Counted from the first letter of the stretch, positions 10,991 to 23,383 are shown. The stretch: 64,000 bases of DNA from Thereva unica (GCA_949987705.1 OX465281.1:142648876-142712875), one strand, 5' to 3'. Notes: a model not told the origin generated them from the sequence alone. Numbers and translations: made by a program.

Positions 10991-12974
10991 CACCCTTTAT
11001 TGTTCTCTCTTCTGAGAGCATCGTGGCATTAAAATCTATTAATATTGTATTTATTTCCATTATCCGCTTATTATGGTGTAGATGAGCTGGCATATAAGTC
11101 GTGCGATCATAATAGCATACGTCTGTCGTCCTAATTTATTATTCTGTAGTTTTTACAAGCAATCGTGTAAAATTCAGTTATAGCGAGGCAAATTGTCCGC
11201 GCGGTTGAATTGGGTCACCTGAGTGACATAATATCGGGGAGGTTACTAGACTAGAGTCTGCCACCTGCCTTAGCTCGAATCTCGGTCTTTGAATTTCCCA
11301 GTTTAGTTTAAATTATATTGAATGATAGCTGTCAGACAGATACTTAGTTGAAATTATGTTAGCCTGATATTTCCTTTTCCACTTGATAACCTCATCTTCA
11401 ACTATTCTACTACAAGAACAAAATCATCTGGAAAATATTTTAAGGAGGAGGAAGTTTAATATTACCAAAGAATCAAGGCAGTACATGGTCTTGTTTTTTT
11501 GCACTCTAACACAGAATGCTCTCAATATGTAAATTCATATCAAAATAATTCAGCAGAAATTAACTAGCATTTTTAAAACTATCAAGGTCCAATTTTAGAT
11601 AGGATGACTGCAGAGTGCAGAATTAAAACGAGAGGGGCAGTAATTATAATTTTACCACTTTTAATAAATGCGTTGAGGTTTTATTACACATTCATATATG
11701 CATGTTTTGTACAATATTACTTTATTATATTTTTGAATGTTATCAATTTGAATTTTAAGAGCAATAGTAAAATATGAAAACACTCTTTCGATAATATATT
11801 TTAAAAGAGCATAATGTATCTACTCTTTTGGAATAAGCGTTTCCGTCATATTTTTCTTTCTAATTGGAGTTTGATGTTTTTAATCGTTATAATATTTGAT
11901 ATATTTTTTAAATAAGCTGTTTTTAAGGACTCGAATTTATAAAAAATATATATATAGATATATTTTCAAAAAATACCAATAAATTATTACTAATTGGTTA
12001 CCAAATACGTCATGCATAAAAGTAAAACCTTAAGTCGTTTGAAATATCCAAGATAACAAAAAAAAAAAATAAGAATAAATTCTTATGAATTCTAAACCTA
12101 TCAAACAGTAAGTAACAATACTAAAGATCCATATGCAATAGCCAGAAATCTTTTATCTATCTTATTTTAATTTGATTTTTTTTCTTCAAATCAATTTTAT
12201 TCGAAAAAAAAAATTGTTATAAGTCGTATTTAATTTTGTTATTCCATATTCAATTTCATACCAGTTCCTCGCTACAGCCAAAGCTTTACAAATAGATCAA
12301 AGGCGGAAACGAGAGCAAAAATTGTATTATAGCCAGGAGTTTTACATATTGAAAAGGACACTTTAATAGCCAATTATCACGGAACCTGTGCTGTGATTTC
12401 TGCATATGAGGAAAAATAAAAGGGGGACTAGAATCAAAATGTGCTATATGCGCATTTAAAAAGTATGGAATACAAATCTTTTGTGTCTTTTCAATCTATA
12501 TATATAATACAAAAAGAATTTTCTTAGAGAAAAGCTGGGATTTCGTTTATTCATTTTTTGGGCATAAAAATAATTTTGTTGTTTTATTAGAAAAGAAATA
12601 GCTTTCCTTTTAAGTACAATTGGTTGAAGATACACCCATGATAATAGATACATACATAAGTAGATACAAAACATGTTATGCTCTTTTAAACCAGTTCGTC
12701 ATTTCAATTACATGACATTTAATTAATTAAATTTTTAGTGATATTAATGCCGTTTTACGTCATATCAAGCCGTGAAATGGTAAATTCAACCGTCTACGCT
12801 GCGATTAACATCAGAATACATGGAAATGTTACAACTTGAAACTGTGTCAGCATCCAATCTCTAATAAAATCTCTGGTAAAATAAAGCATGAATTAATTAC
12901 GTCGTTAGCACTGCCCTGTACTTAGTTATATTTCGTAACACAGCTTAAATCATTTTAAAACAATTTCCACCGGT
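10991..12974. other. unique-looking AT-rich sequence
   Basis: Nothing is supported as a gene. Around 11190-11290 there is a faintly tRNA-like segment that does not hold up. The remainder is AT-rich with A/T homopolymer tracts. Confidence 0.4.
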
Positions 12975-13210
12975 TTTGGACTAAGACGCTCATCCGTTAA
13001 GAGGTGGTTGGTTTGTGTATTTGGAGAAAAAGATCCACTAAGATACAGGATGTTTACGAAAAGACGGTTGGCAAAATTTTTAATTTACTTACACTTTAAC
13101 AACCCCTATACTACTTTATTTGTTTTATAAAACAAAAACTTGAGGAACTCCATTTAGAAAATAGTAGGTTTAAACTCAATATTTTGCATCTGAACCTCCC
13201 AAAATTCTTA
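12975..13210. repeat. dispersed repeat, second copy (empty site)
   Basis: Paralogue of the repeat at 10430-10990, lacking the MITE. See the order of ggactaag, tatttggagaaaaa, ccactaagatacagg and ccatttagaa blocks. Confidence 0.55.
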
Positions 13211-14930
13211 TTTTTTTATTTTTCTCAGCATAATGCATTATTAACCGTGTTTTATTTCTTAAGTTTTGACGCACCAAAACATTGACTACAATAGTTAATT
13301 TTTCCAATTGCACTTCCATCTTCATTGAATGAAATTATTTTTACTTCATTCAATTGAATGACGAATGAAGTTGTTGATTGGACATGACACGCTGGGCACG
13401 AATGATCATTCATAGCCGAATGATACTTCAATGTTCATTCGACGCTGTAGTGTGTCAAGGGTAAACGACCTTCCTTGTCGATGGTTTTGTTATGCAAACA
13501 GGGATACGCAAACGCATTTTATAATGTCTATTTCTCCCCGATTCAATTGCAATTCAGTTTTAAAACACCTCCACCTTGGATTCTAAAATCCCATTAAATC
13601 TGTCATCTCTCCACCAATCTGTAATTAAAAATACGTTTTTGCCGAATAAGTTTCAGTCTTGCATATGTCTTCAATAAATGTATCTTCAGAGGTATATTTT
13701 CATTGTCTAGTACATTTTGTTCACTTATAATCGTTGATAGACATTTGAATTTGCAAAAGTTCCTCCATAACTTGGCTTCGTCTAAGCCCCCTCTTCAACA
13801 GCAATGGACTTATAATCTACATCTTCCTTGCCAATACTCTAGCAAAATATCCTTTATAGTTGAAGAACATGGACCCTGCTTTTTGTGGGTATTTGATTTT
13901 ATGCAGCCAATGCAATTAGGAAGATTTTATTTTTTGTAGAAGTCCCTTTCTATTCCTCTGCAGTAGGTAGAAATTACTTTAAAATAACATATTGTATACA
14001 GAGTAATGTTAGTAATCGGTAGACGGTAGACTAGATAATCGGCATTCATGGTAAGCCAAATTTATAAAAAAAGTCAAATGGTAGGTTTTTGTACCATCTC
14101 TTTTCTTTAGTGTTCGCCATATTTCAATGGTAAGTGATAATTTATTTCTATTTGTTGGATAAATTTTATTACTATTATTGGTTAAACCTGTATATAGAAA
14201 AATCACTGATGGGCATCTTGTTGTCAAATAGTCAACACAATAGCAGTTATATTAGATTACATTCATGATACCCGGAGTAATACGATTAAAAAATAATGCA
14301 GAGTTATGTTGCAGTATTTATGGCGATACAGGGTTGAAGAAGCTACTCAATGCTTGATTGCGAACGATAAAACAAGAAAATTTATTTACCGGTCGAAGTA
14401 TTTACAGATACTGAAAATATCCTCTGATGAATTTGTTTAATCCTTTGTTTTTCTGACTCTGGTACAATTTTAGAATTTACGGTCATCTTCATCTATTTTG
14501 CGAATCTTGAAAGTAACTGTTTTAACTCATTTTCTTTTTTTGTTGTTGAGGAATAGCGCACCGAAGTGCCGCGGTCACTCACTTGGCCTGTAACACATAT
14601 TGCAGGGTAATATTACTCCTGGAGTGAAGTGAGCTGGTCATTTCATCCTGATTGATTTCTTTTGGAAATTATTTCTTTCGGTTAGAAAATTGATGATCTA
14701 AGCGTCATCAGAGTAGGTAGTGGTGGGGTTAGTCGTGATAAAATGTATATTTTCTTTCCACCATCCCACCGGCTTCATAATTCTGGGAGCTGACACTTGT
14801 TTCGATTAATAGCCCTATCTATACTACATATACTTTTTTACCTATACTATCAATTGCAAACAAATTAAACGATCTGCATTGACCATCAACATGTAATGCT
14901 GCCTCCTCCTGGCCTAGATGGCGACTATCT
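13211..14930. other. no gene recognised
   Basis: Mostly AT-rich. Positions 13330-13450 are dense in ATTCAAT/ATTGAAT and GAATGA motifs. Short open frames at 13703-13939 and 14009-14227 show no domain features. The boundary to the LINE fragment near 14935 is marked by a rise in GC content. Confidence 0.35.
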
Positions 14931-14934
14931 TCTA

Positions 14935-15580
14935 TCAACCACATACACACTCCTCCTCCAGCCAGCCGCATTGGCTACAATATACAAATACTACATTCGG
15001 CCACGCCTCGAATACAACTCGCATATCTGGGCAGGCGCCCCAAAAACTACCTTGGCTTGTCTCGACAAAGTGCAAAATCGTGCCCTCAAACTCATTGGTG
15101 AAGGCCCCTTTCGCGCCTCCATAGACACCTTAAGCCACCGTAGGAATGTAGCAGCCCTCTCCATTCTTTATCGCTATTACCATGGCGACTGTTCCACTGA
15201 AATTCAGGACCTCCTGCCTGCACGGCAATACTTTTCCCGCAACACAAGACTAGCCCGCTCGGCTCACCCCCATACCCTACAGCCCCCTCGTTCACGCACA
15301 ATACGGTTTAGAAGTTCGTTTATGAATAGAACAACTCGACTGTGGAATAATCTCCCGCAGTCAGTATTTCCGAGCTCATACAACACCTTAAAGTTCAAAC
15401 GTGAGGTTCATCGTCATTTGCTTCTACACCCTCCAGACCCCCTCTAACCTTTCCTATTCTCCTCTATTCTTCAAACCAAGCTTACTACTAGACATTGCAC
15501 CATGAACTGAACGACATGACGGACTGGTAGTATAAAGGGTTACACCTAAGCTTGGTTTTTTCATATATAAAAAAAAAACA
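14935..15580 (+). mobile_element. 3' fragment of a CR1/Jockey-like LINE
   Basis: An open frame ending at 15447 encodes the C-terminal part of a non-LTR retrotransposon ORF2 protein. It contains IYKYYIRPRLEYNSHIWAGA, DKVQNRALKLIG and, near the end, TTRLWNNLPQSVFP, followed by FKREVHRHL. These are the standard post-reverse-transcriptase motifs of Jockey/CR1-type elements. The reverse transcriptase palm and the endonuclease are missing, so this is a 5'-truncated copy. The 3' UTR runs to an A-rich tail near 15570-15580. The frame is intact over about 170 codons, suggesting a relatively young insertion. A second, minus-strand copy lies at 54700-55020. Confidence 0.85.
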
Positions 15581-15931
15581 CTGTGCTCTCGAAATATCCA
15601 AGATGTTAAGAAATCTCAAGGACTGAGTGGTCCGTGTCGATGAATTCACTACCTCAGTTCTTCCTTCAGTCCTCAGGGTATTCATGTTGATCGATACTGT
15701 TTCTGGTGTGCAATTTCAAGAATACTAAAAACCTAGGTCAAGAAATATCTTGTATTCTCTAGGAAATTAAACTCATTTGGTAATGATTGTAAATTTTTTG
15801 TGCGACAAATCGACTCAAAAACAAATATAGGTTTCAAATAACATCTAGTAATTTTAACTTCTGCTTAACAGTTGCTTGTAGTTGTTAGAATAACGCCCTA
15901 AACTAATCTCCTTAATTTTACTCAATTTCAG
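15581..15931. other. no gene recognised
   Basis: Unique-looking AT-rich sequence between the LINE tail and the candidate acceptor site at 15930-15931. Confidence 0.35.
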
Positions 15932-16086
15932 AGACATCTTAAACGCCTAGAAGATTTGGAAATGTCTACTCCATCAAACCAAAACGATTTTCGTTTAACC
16001 ACATACCACAATTGCAACCTCAAATCATATTCCAATACTACAAACAATTACGTCACCAATTACTAATTGAATTCTACTTCAATAAA
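15932..16086 (+). other. candidate terminal exon
   Basis: A pyrimidine-rich tract followed by AG at 15930-15931 makes a good splice acceptor. From 15932 the sequence is open for 44 codons (RHLKRLEDLEMSTPSNQNDF at the start, then Asn/Thr/Tyr-rich), then TAA, with an AATAAA signal at 16081-16086 shortly after the stop. This is the layout of a short last coding exon. The peptide is not recognised and no upstream exon was identified, so it may be coincidental. Confidence 0.25.
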
Positions 16087-17424
16087 TTCCGTATCAAAGC
16101 AAAATCATTTTGCAATAGAAACAAAAGTGTTCACGCATGATAATCACATACATTAATCCTTTATGTAATCTGCGGAGGTGTTTACCAGTTTATCCGTCGA
16201 CCTTTTGCACTTCGCCAATGATCAAAATAGCAGGACAACAATTCATCCATGTCACAGAAATTAACTTTGTTCAATGGCTTTTGTAATGGACATCGATCGT
16301 CCCGGACTGCATATGCAAATTTCATTTACATCCGATAGACGTAAAATAATAATATGGACGCCATATAAATTAGGCATTAATTCGTTCAGGAAATTGAAAA
16401 TTTACAATGCATGTATAATGAATTAAGGGTGTGGAGCCGGCTGGCGGAGGGATGATGGTGGACTATTGGCGTTTGGTATTCGTCTCGCCTTGCATCCAAC
16501 GTTTCAATCCTCGTACAGTACGTATCGATATAGAGAAGCCAAGGTAATAACAGGACCTTCAATACAGAAAACATACACCAATGCGTATGCGATAAATTGA
16601 TGATGGTGTCGTATATTGAATATGGTAATTGCAACCGACTCCAAGGTGAATATAATAATAAACTCGTTTTATCACACCTAACAAATCTATGGAACTGATG
16701 TCAAACCACATTTTCATGAGGGCATGTCCTTAGGTCCTTATTATATAGAGAGCCTCACATAGAGCTCGAGTGCACCGCTCCGTATAATCGGTACAGTTCA
16801 TGCCATGCTCGTATCACTTTGAACCCTTTGTAAAATATCGCACAACTGCCGCATATAAAGCTAAAATCTTCAAAATATAATATTTCATAAAATCAGTTTA
16901 GTATCGTGCTGTGTTATTGTTGAAATATTTTGGTCGCATCTAATTTAGGGATCGTTTCCTTTTGATTATAGGACTTTTGAATAGTCAACGATGCCGGCGA
17001 AGTTGGTATATTGTCAAGAGGAAGTTTCTTCTTTCAACAAAAAATAAAAATAATAACAATGTAGTAAGAAAGGAACTGTTCCCTTTTCATGGTACTCGTA
17101 TGGGTATCCAAGTGTTGAATTTCTTTCTTTTTCATCTTTGCGACTTGTAACTTTTCAATTATTATTTTTTTACGATTTTATTTTAAAAAATTTCATGGTT
17201 TTAGTATGCACCATTTTTGTTAAGATAAAAATTGTAGTTTGGTTGTATTTATGTATGTATAATACAGGCTTGCTTTGAAATGGAATAGGCTCGACTTTTT
17301 TTTCGAACGGGATTGATTTAGGGGTTTCAATACTTATTAAGTTGTTTTCGTTTTTTTGGTTTTTTAAAAGTTCTATGTCGATATGTAGATTGCTTATAGT
17401 AGGAGCTCCTTTTGTTTGACTCGG
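16087..17424. other. unique sequence, possible regulatory DNA
   Basis: No coding frame is supported. The block 16140-16900 is more GC-balanced and free of recognised repeats, and contains a catatgcaaat octamer-like motif near 16310. It lies about 9 kb upstream of the hbn exons, so it could hold regulatory sequence, but nothing in the sequence proves it. Confidence 0.3.
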
Positions 17425-18345
17425 TTAATAGGAGCTTTATATGATGAGCTCTACGGGGAGCGGGGACTGTCAGACAAAATAATAGAATTGATAAAAGCTC
17501 TATAAAACAATTCCAAATGTAGAGTTCTCCACAATGGAAAATTATCCGACAGCTTTCACGTGAGCTCAGGCTTACGACAAGGATGGCTTCTTTCACCACT
17601 ACTTTTTCTTATAACAATAAACGACATCCTTGCCAGTACTCTAGATAGTAGATCAGGTGGCATACAATGGGGATTGCTAGACCGCCTTAAGGATCTGGAC
17701 TACGCGGATGAAATCTGCTTGCTGGCCCACAGGCAACAGGACCTCAAAAACATGTTAAACAATTTGGCAACAGAGTAGTTTTGCAGGTTTAAGGCTAAAT
17801 CCGACTAAAACCAAAAAAATGGGGATAAATGCAAATAGCTCCGTACGGACAGCGCTGAGTAACCGTAACGTGGAAAAAATGACGATGCAGGAGAAAACGT
17901 CAGCTCCAGAATAAATATAGCAAGCAGCGCATATGCATGCCTTCTTATATCGCCTTTCGCATATGGAGATCGACGGAGAGTCCAAAGCAGTTCTTTTGTA
18001 TAGTTGTGAAACATGAAAAATCACCCAATTAATCACAGGGCGCCTATAAGTGTTCATCAGCAGATTCCTACGTCGTATCCTAAAAATCCGCTGGCAAGAT
18101 AGAATGTGAAACGAAGAAGAAGTGCCGGCCAAGAAAGGATAGACGACAAATCAGGCGAAGGAAATGGAATTGGGTGGCCACACCATTTCACGCAAATGAG
18201 AATCTAGCCAAAGAGGCCGTTGACCTAAACCCGCTAGGAGAACCCTATTGGGATATCCTGGTCGGAGCTGAGAGCTCAAAACAGAGTTCGCTGGAGGGCA
18301 ACTGTGTCCGCCCTATAGCCCATGAGGGATTAAAGCAGGAGAAAA
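17425..18345 (+). mobile_element. decayed LINE, reverse transcriptase and 3' end (family J)
   Basis: Translation from 17425 gives a degraded non-LTR reverse transcriptase: ALYDELYGERGLSDKIIELI, then SSGLRQGWLLSPLLF (motif B) and LDYADEICLLAHRQQD. The catalytic YADD box reads YADE, and a stop follows about 30 codons later. Further downstream, broken pieces match the copy at 52262-52740: FLRRILKIRWQDRM, EMELGGHTISRK and ENLAKEAVDLNP. The 3' end contains cccatgagggattaaag, which also ends the other copy. Frameshifts and stops show it is dead. The clade is uncertain. Confidence 0.8.
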
Positions 18346-18984
18346 AAGAAAGAAAGGAAAATATTTTGTACCCAGACAACGTTATAAATAAAGAATTGCT
18401 GCACGGTGTGACAACTCTTTTTATATACTACATATCCTATTTTCCATCTTTAGATTTGTTTTACGCTCCTATTCTTTGTGAATTTGTGGTGTAATTGCCC
18501 GATATTTGACGAAGTTCTTTGGTATTCTACAACATCTACTAGTAGGCAGAGTTCATAAATATTTCATTCAGCACCTATTATAGTGAAATTATCTGTTCCA
18601 TCTGTCGATCTCAGCATATAGTACAAGAGCTAGCGGCTTCAAAAAAAGTTGACTTCTACACGACTGACTTTTTGATATAACCTGCCTTATTGACCTACCT
18701 AACGGATGCGGTACGTCTGCCACCGGTGAGTGGTTACGTTTTCTTCTGCGCATTGCAGAAACGAAAATTGTTAATTTTGAAATCATTCTAAGAAAAAAAA
18801 TTTCTCTCAATACCTTAATTTATTAATTTTCTCTCCATACCACGTAATTTAACAGCAGTAGAGCAGCCTTGATTTGATAATCTCTTAATACATCTCGGTT
18901 CATTTCACTTAATGATGGCTTTTTTTTAAATCAATTGGAACATTTATATATGAGTGTGGATTGTATCACATTTTTTAAAGTAAA
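18346..18984. repeat. dispersed repeat copy within unique sequence
   Basis: The part from 18612 to 18862 matches the reverse complement of 24125-24305: shared blocks include agagctagc, cggtacgtctgc and ttttgaaatcat. The two copies lie in inverted orientation 5.5 kb apart and bracket the decayed gene and the LINE between them. The rest shows nothing recognisable. Confidence 0.5.
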
Positions 18985-20118
18985 ATTATAGCCGGTGGAT
19001 CAATTAACGAAATCATTGTAGGAAAACATTTCAATCGTTGTAAACGTTTGCATCCTTCGAAGGCTCTTGGTTTGCAAATGTTGTATTTCCAACAATTTTT
19101 AAAAAGTCAAACAACTGAATACGACTTTCTCAAAAATCATATTTTCGACGATCTTTTGCCGTACCAAGATACTAAGATTTCGCATTCAACTTCGTCAGAG
19201 GAACTGTCACCTAATCAAGTATTATTCCAACAATTTTCTTCATTATGAAAGATATTTAAACCACACACGAGGAGTGGATTATGGGACAACTCAATAATAG
19301 AATTATACGTATGGGAGTTTTTGAAATGTATAAATATATAATTTTAAAGCAAATCGCATTGATATTATATTTGAGCAGTATTTTACGCCCTCAATAAAAG
19401 ATTGTGAGCGTACACTGTGAGAAGAATCAACCATTCCAGTTTCAATTGGACCTAATCAAATACGACCTCATAATTTTACTGCTCAGCTCAAACTATCAAG
19501 TTTAAAGAAGCAATAGTGAAATTTTTCATAGACCACTGATATATAGGTAAAGAAAAACAATTTACTTTAGCTTAAATGAATGTTATTGCTATCGCGTTGT
19601 AAATAATACGGATTTTTCGACCAGAGGACCCATTATCGTATGAAGAGCATGAAGAAGCAGATTCCAGAATCGTATATATATCCAAAAATTCAGACAACTT
19701 CAAAAAAAATGTTAGAAGTTTCGACTCTTCAAATTTATCGTGTAAAACTGAGTTACAACAACATTTGTTATGAGTTAGATATGCTGAAAATTTTTGAAGC
19801 AATACTAATTTAAAATATCCGTCGTCGTTGTCCCCAGAAACTTTTGGCTGGACCAAGAATAATAACAAATGCGAATTTGTCTGGTTTGTTGGGGAGCAAT
19901 TAACATCATTAGTTTATGATACTATAGCTCAAGGTACTGGTACATATAAATTGAATAACAGTAAAAATTCGCAACTTCTCCAAATTCTATTTTTTTACAT
20001 CTACAGGTCCTGGAAAATGAAGCCATATCTGATAATAATATAAGTATTAATAACAATTTTAATAGAGACGATGATCTTTATGACGCATTATTTTATTGTG
20101 ACACAATTACTGAATAGT
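18985..20118 (+). pseudogene. decayed uncharacterised gene
   Basis: Three segments look like remnants of one protein. From 18985 an open frame reads IAGGSINEIIVGKHFNRCKR and continues to 19248. A broken middle includes RIIRMGVFEMYKYIILKQIA near 19300-19360. Then 19828-20043 holds ETFGWTKNNNKCEFVWFVGE. An acidic tail around 20010-20100 (FNRDDDLYDALFYCDTITE) ends in a stop. Stops and frame changes separate the pieces. The general look recalls large uncharacterised proteins spread by transposons in insects and cnidarians, but I cannot name the family. No terminal repeats were identified. Confidence 0.4.
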
Positions 20119-20316
20119 GTTAATAATGTTTTATAAGTTCTTCTCATCTCATTTTATTTTAATTATTATTCTGTTCTATTTTTGTATAAACTAGAGTAAT
20201 CAATTTAAATCATTTTCTATATGAGTCTTATGCCCTCTGTCGCTGCTATTCCTCTCAGCTGTACTAAAAAGGTTAGAAAACTATAATTCGTCTATTACTA
20301 AAATTGTGTCTAGCGC
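20119..20316. other. AT-rich spacer
   Basis: Lies between the decayed gene and the 3' end of the minus-strand LINE. Nothing was recognised. Confidence 0.4.
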
Positions 20317-20687
20317 GATGTTAGGTTAGGTTAAGTTAGATATGGCTGAGCTTTTGGTTCAAGCTCACACACTTTGGCCAGAAGGATATTCCCATTGTGA
20401 TGCCATAGTGATCCCATTTTTAAACCTGATGTTAAACTGTCGTTTCTTCGTTAAAACCATCTCGAGGAAGTAATGAATCTTCTAAGTTGCGGGATTCCAA
20501 TCTTCAAGATTTCCGCAAGGTTGCTTAGAAAGGGTTCACCAAATGTGGTTAACCTTATCCTGCTTAGGGCCGGATAGTGACAGAGGAGATGTAGTACACT
20601 TTCCACCTCGTACAGGTTCTTACAGGTTCTACAGAAATCGTAGGTCTCAAGACCTAAACGGGTAGCATGCGTCCCTATCAGACAGTG

Positions 20688-21412
20688 TCAGGTCAACACT
20701 CCCACTATAACTGAGTGTGCATGTCTCCCGAGGCTCAGTAATAAGGTGGTTCGCCTGAGATCATAGGGGGGCCAGGTTAATTTGGCCAAAGTGCATTTCT
20801 TAAGATCCCTCCAATGCTTTTTCGCTTGTGTTATTGTGTGTTGCTTGCATCGGAGCTTAAAGGTGGCCCAAGGCATACCAACTCTTTTCTTTTCTGGAAG
20901 GAGAGTAGCGGTCGTGCCTCTCCTAGCCAGTTCGTCAGCTTTACAATTTCCCTCTATATTTCGGTGACCGGGCGCCCATACGAGGAGGGTCCTGAACTGT
21001 TGAGCCATCTCGTTAAGAGAGATGCGGTAGTTCTAGAGCTGTTTGTGCAGGAGCGCGGGGCTTTCAGAGCTGCCTGACTATCTCAGAAGGTGTAGACAGT
21101 CCGGTTCCTATCGCCTTGCTGGATGATTTGCAGAACAGCTTCTTGTATGGCTAGAACCTCCGCTTGATATACACTGCAGTGATCGGGTAGTCGGAAGGAG
21201 ACTTCAGTCCCAAGTTCTGCGGAAAATACTCCTCCTCCCACTCGACCCTCGAGCTTAGAGCCATCAGTAAAGAAGTTTATGGCACCCTGAAACATGTGTG
21301 GTCTATTTATCCATTCACGACGTGAAGGGATGTGGACTCCGCAGTTCCTCGTGAAGGTAATTTCAGGAATGCAGAAGTCGGTTTTTGTGGGGATAGTAAC
21401 TGAGCTCAGCAC
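20688..21412 (-). pseudogene. broken RNase H domain of the same LINE
   Basis: The N-terminal half (21412-21083) contains FFTDGSKLEGRVGGGVFS with the first catalytic Asp, and VYQAEVLAIQEAV with the catalytic Glu. The C-terminal half (21008-20688) contains LLVWAPGHRNIEGNCKADEL with the last active-site Asp. A frameshift or deletion near 21010-21080 separates the halves, where the strand carrying the middle Asp (usually SDSQ) is disrupted. Confidence 0.8.
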
Positions 21413-21451
21413 CTTCGTGTGCCCTCCCCTGATTCCAGTTCAGAAACCGGA

Positions 21452-22868
21452 TTATTTTATTCTAAGGGCTGCGATGGTTGCTGGTTCCCTTGCCACAAGA
21501 TTTAAAGGAGGGAGGTATAACATAACATTTATTGCCTCTGTTGGTGTGGAGCGAAGTGCTCCTGTTATGCTTAACTCCGCACATCTTTGTACTCTCTGTA
21601 ATTTGTTTAGCACGGTGGATTTACTCAGAGTTGGCACCATACTAAAACCCCGTAAAGGAGAATTGAGCGGACGATCGCTGTGTAGATCCATCGCACAATG
21701 TTAGGGGAGTAGCCCCATTTCTTGCCAATCGATTTTTTGCAAGCAAAGAGCGCGATGTTTGCTTTCTTAATGCGCTCTTCTGTATTTTCATGCCAGCGGA
21801 GTTTCTTGTCCAGAATTACTCCTAGATATTTCGCACTGTTGTTAATTTTGAGCCTAACATTGTTAAACCGAGGGTGTTAACGGAGAGATCTTATACCTCC
21901 TTGTAAAGAGGACCAGCTCCGTTTTTACTGGGTTAACGCTGAGTCCGCGGGTAGCAGTCCAGCTTGAGAGGGTTTGTAGCGCTGCCTCCATGAGATCACA
22001 GAGGACTTGAGGGAATTTTCCTTTTTTGATGATAACATCATCTGCGTACGCCAGGACGTCATGTCCCTCTGCCTGCATGCGTCGCAACAGCTGGTTCATA
22101 GTTACCACCCATAGCAGTGGGGAAAGTACTCCTCCTTACGGAGTGCCTCTATGTTTTTCTGTCAACGCCAGGGTAATGGCATCGGGCAATACATTGTTAA
22201 ATGCTCCTATGTCAAGAAAAAATGCTACTAATGTATACTCCTTAACCTCAAGGGATTTGTCAATGGTTGAGACCAGTGAGTGAAGAGCAGTATCAATAGA
22301 TTTGCTCTTTGTATAGGCGTGTTGTGCGCCAGAGAGTTCCGAGGTTAATATTTTCTGCCTCAGATATATTTTCGATTAGCCTCTCCAGAGTCTTTAATAG
22401 AAAGGATGATAGGCTGATTGGCCTGAAGTCTTTGGGTGTTGCGTGGGAGGCTTTTCCTGCCTTAGGTATAAAAACTACTTTAACCTCTTTCCAACTAGAG
22501 GGAATACAGCTAATTTTAAGGTACCCAGTAAACATGGCCTGCAACCAAGGCATGTAACTAAGGGTGTGCTGCAGTTGTGCCGGCACTATACTGTTAGGGC
22601 CTGGTGATTTATAGGGCTGGAAGGTGTTTACAGCCCATTTTATTTTTGCTCTACTTATGATAAATCTGATCAGCTGTTGTGAGGCTGAAGGGTCTTGATA
22701 GCTGTATCAACTGTGGTACTACTCGGGAAGTGGGTGTCCATAAGTAGTTTCAGGGATTCTCTTATTGAGTCGGTCCGATCGCCGTCTTGTTTGCGTAAAT
22801 AACTAAGCATTGTAGGCACTTTAGTTAATATTTTACGCAGCCTTGAGGTCTCCGATGTGGACTCTATT
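21452..22868 (-). pseudogene. broken reverse transcriptase of the 20.3-22.9 kb LINE
   Basis: Pieces in order: LRKILTKVPTMLSYLRKQDG (22868 side), then VFIPKAGK with DFRPISLSSFLLKTLERLI (fingers, 22586-22293), then DVLAYADDVII with LSVNPVKTELVLFTRRYK (palm motif C and following, 22108-21863), then LQRVQRCAELSITGAL (thumb side, 21691-21452). All are standard LINE RT landmarks. The catalytic aspartates of YADD are present, but frameshifts between pieces make the copy inactive. Confidence 0.8.
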
Positions 22869-23383
22869 TTGCATGTTGATTGCGACAATAAAAACAAGTA
22901 GTTTAGAGTCGAAAAATAATGAAATAAAAAACTTGCAGTACAAAAACTTGTCTTTTTTGCGGCAAAAAAACTTGTCTTTTTTGCGGTGGAGTTTTTTGTA
23001 CATAAAATTGAAAAACTCCAATTTTAACTTATAGTGCATGATAGTCCAACTCTTAACGAAGAAAAAGAGCTTCGAAAAAATGTCCTGTTTCTAAGCATTG
23101 TTGGCACTTTAGTTAATATTTTACGCAGCCTTGAGGTCTCCGATGTGGACTCTATTTTTCATGTTGATCGCGACAATAAAAACAAGTAGTTTAGAGTCGA
23201 AAAATAATGAAATAAAAAACTTGCAGTACAAAAACTTGTCTTTTTTGCGGCAAAAAAACTTGTCTTTTTTGCGGTGGAGTTTTTTGTACATAAAATTGAA
23301 AAACTCCAATTTTAACTTATAGTGCATGATAGTCCAACTCTTAACGAAGAAAAAGAGCTTCGAAAAAATGTCCTACCAGGTCG
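22808..23383. repeat. 288-bp tandem duplication across a LINE edge
   Basis: The segment starting gcattgtaggcactttagtt at 22808 recurs at 23096 with only a few substitutions, and the whole 288 bp is repeated. Each unit joins the LINE RT start (about 60 bp) to non-LINE sequence containing a doubled aaaacttgtcttttttgcgg motif. The duplication therefore arose after the LINE had landed or been truncated here. Confidence 0.85.

Larger units (their letters stand above)
20317..22868 (-). mobile_element. 5'-truncated LINE with RNase H (LOA/I-like)
   Basis: Minus-strand non-LTR retrotransposon. In coding order it holds an RT N-terminal region, the RT fingers and palm with an intact YADD box, the thumb region, and an RNase H domain. 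The 3' end near 20317 carries ttaggttaggttaagttag, a motif often seen at LINE tails in flies. Having RNase H after RT points to the LOA or I clades rather than CR1 or Jockey. Several frameshifts break the frame. The 5' side is truncated inside the 288-bp duplication at 22808-23383. Confidence 0.85.

Noticed and set aside
11190..11290. tRNA-like segment (gtccgcgcggttgaattggg ... ctcgaatctcgg)
   Set aside because: It has a rough B-box-like end, but I could not pair a full acceptor stem or anticodon arm and the spacing is too long; at best a very decayed tRNA-derived repeat.
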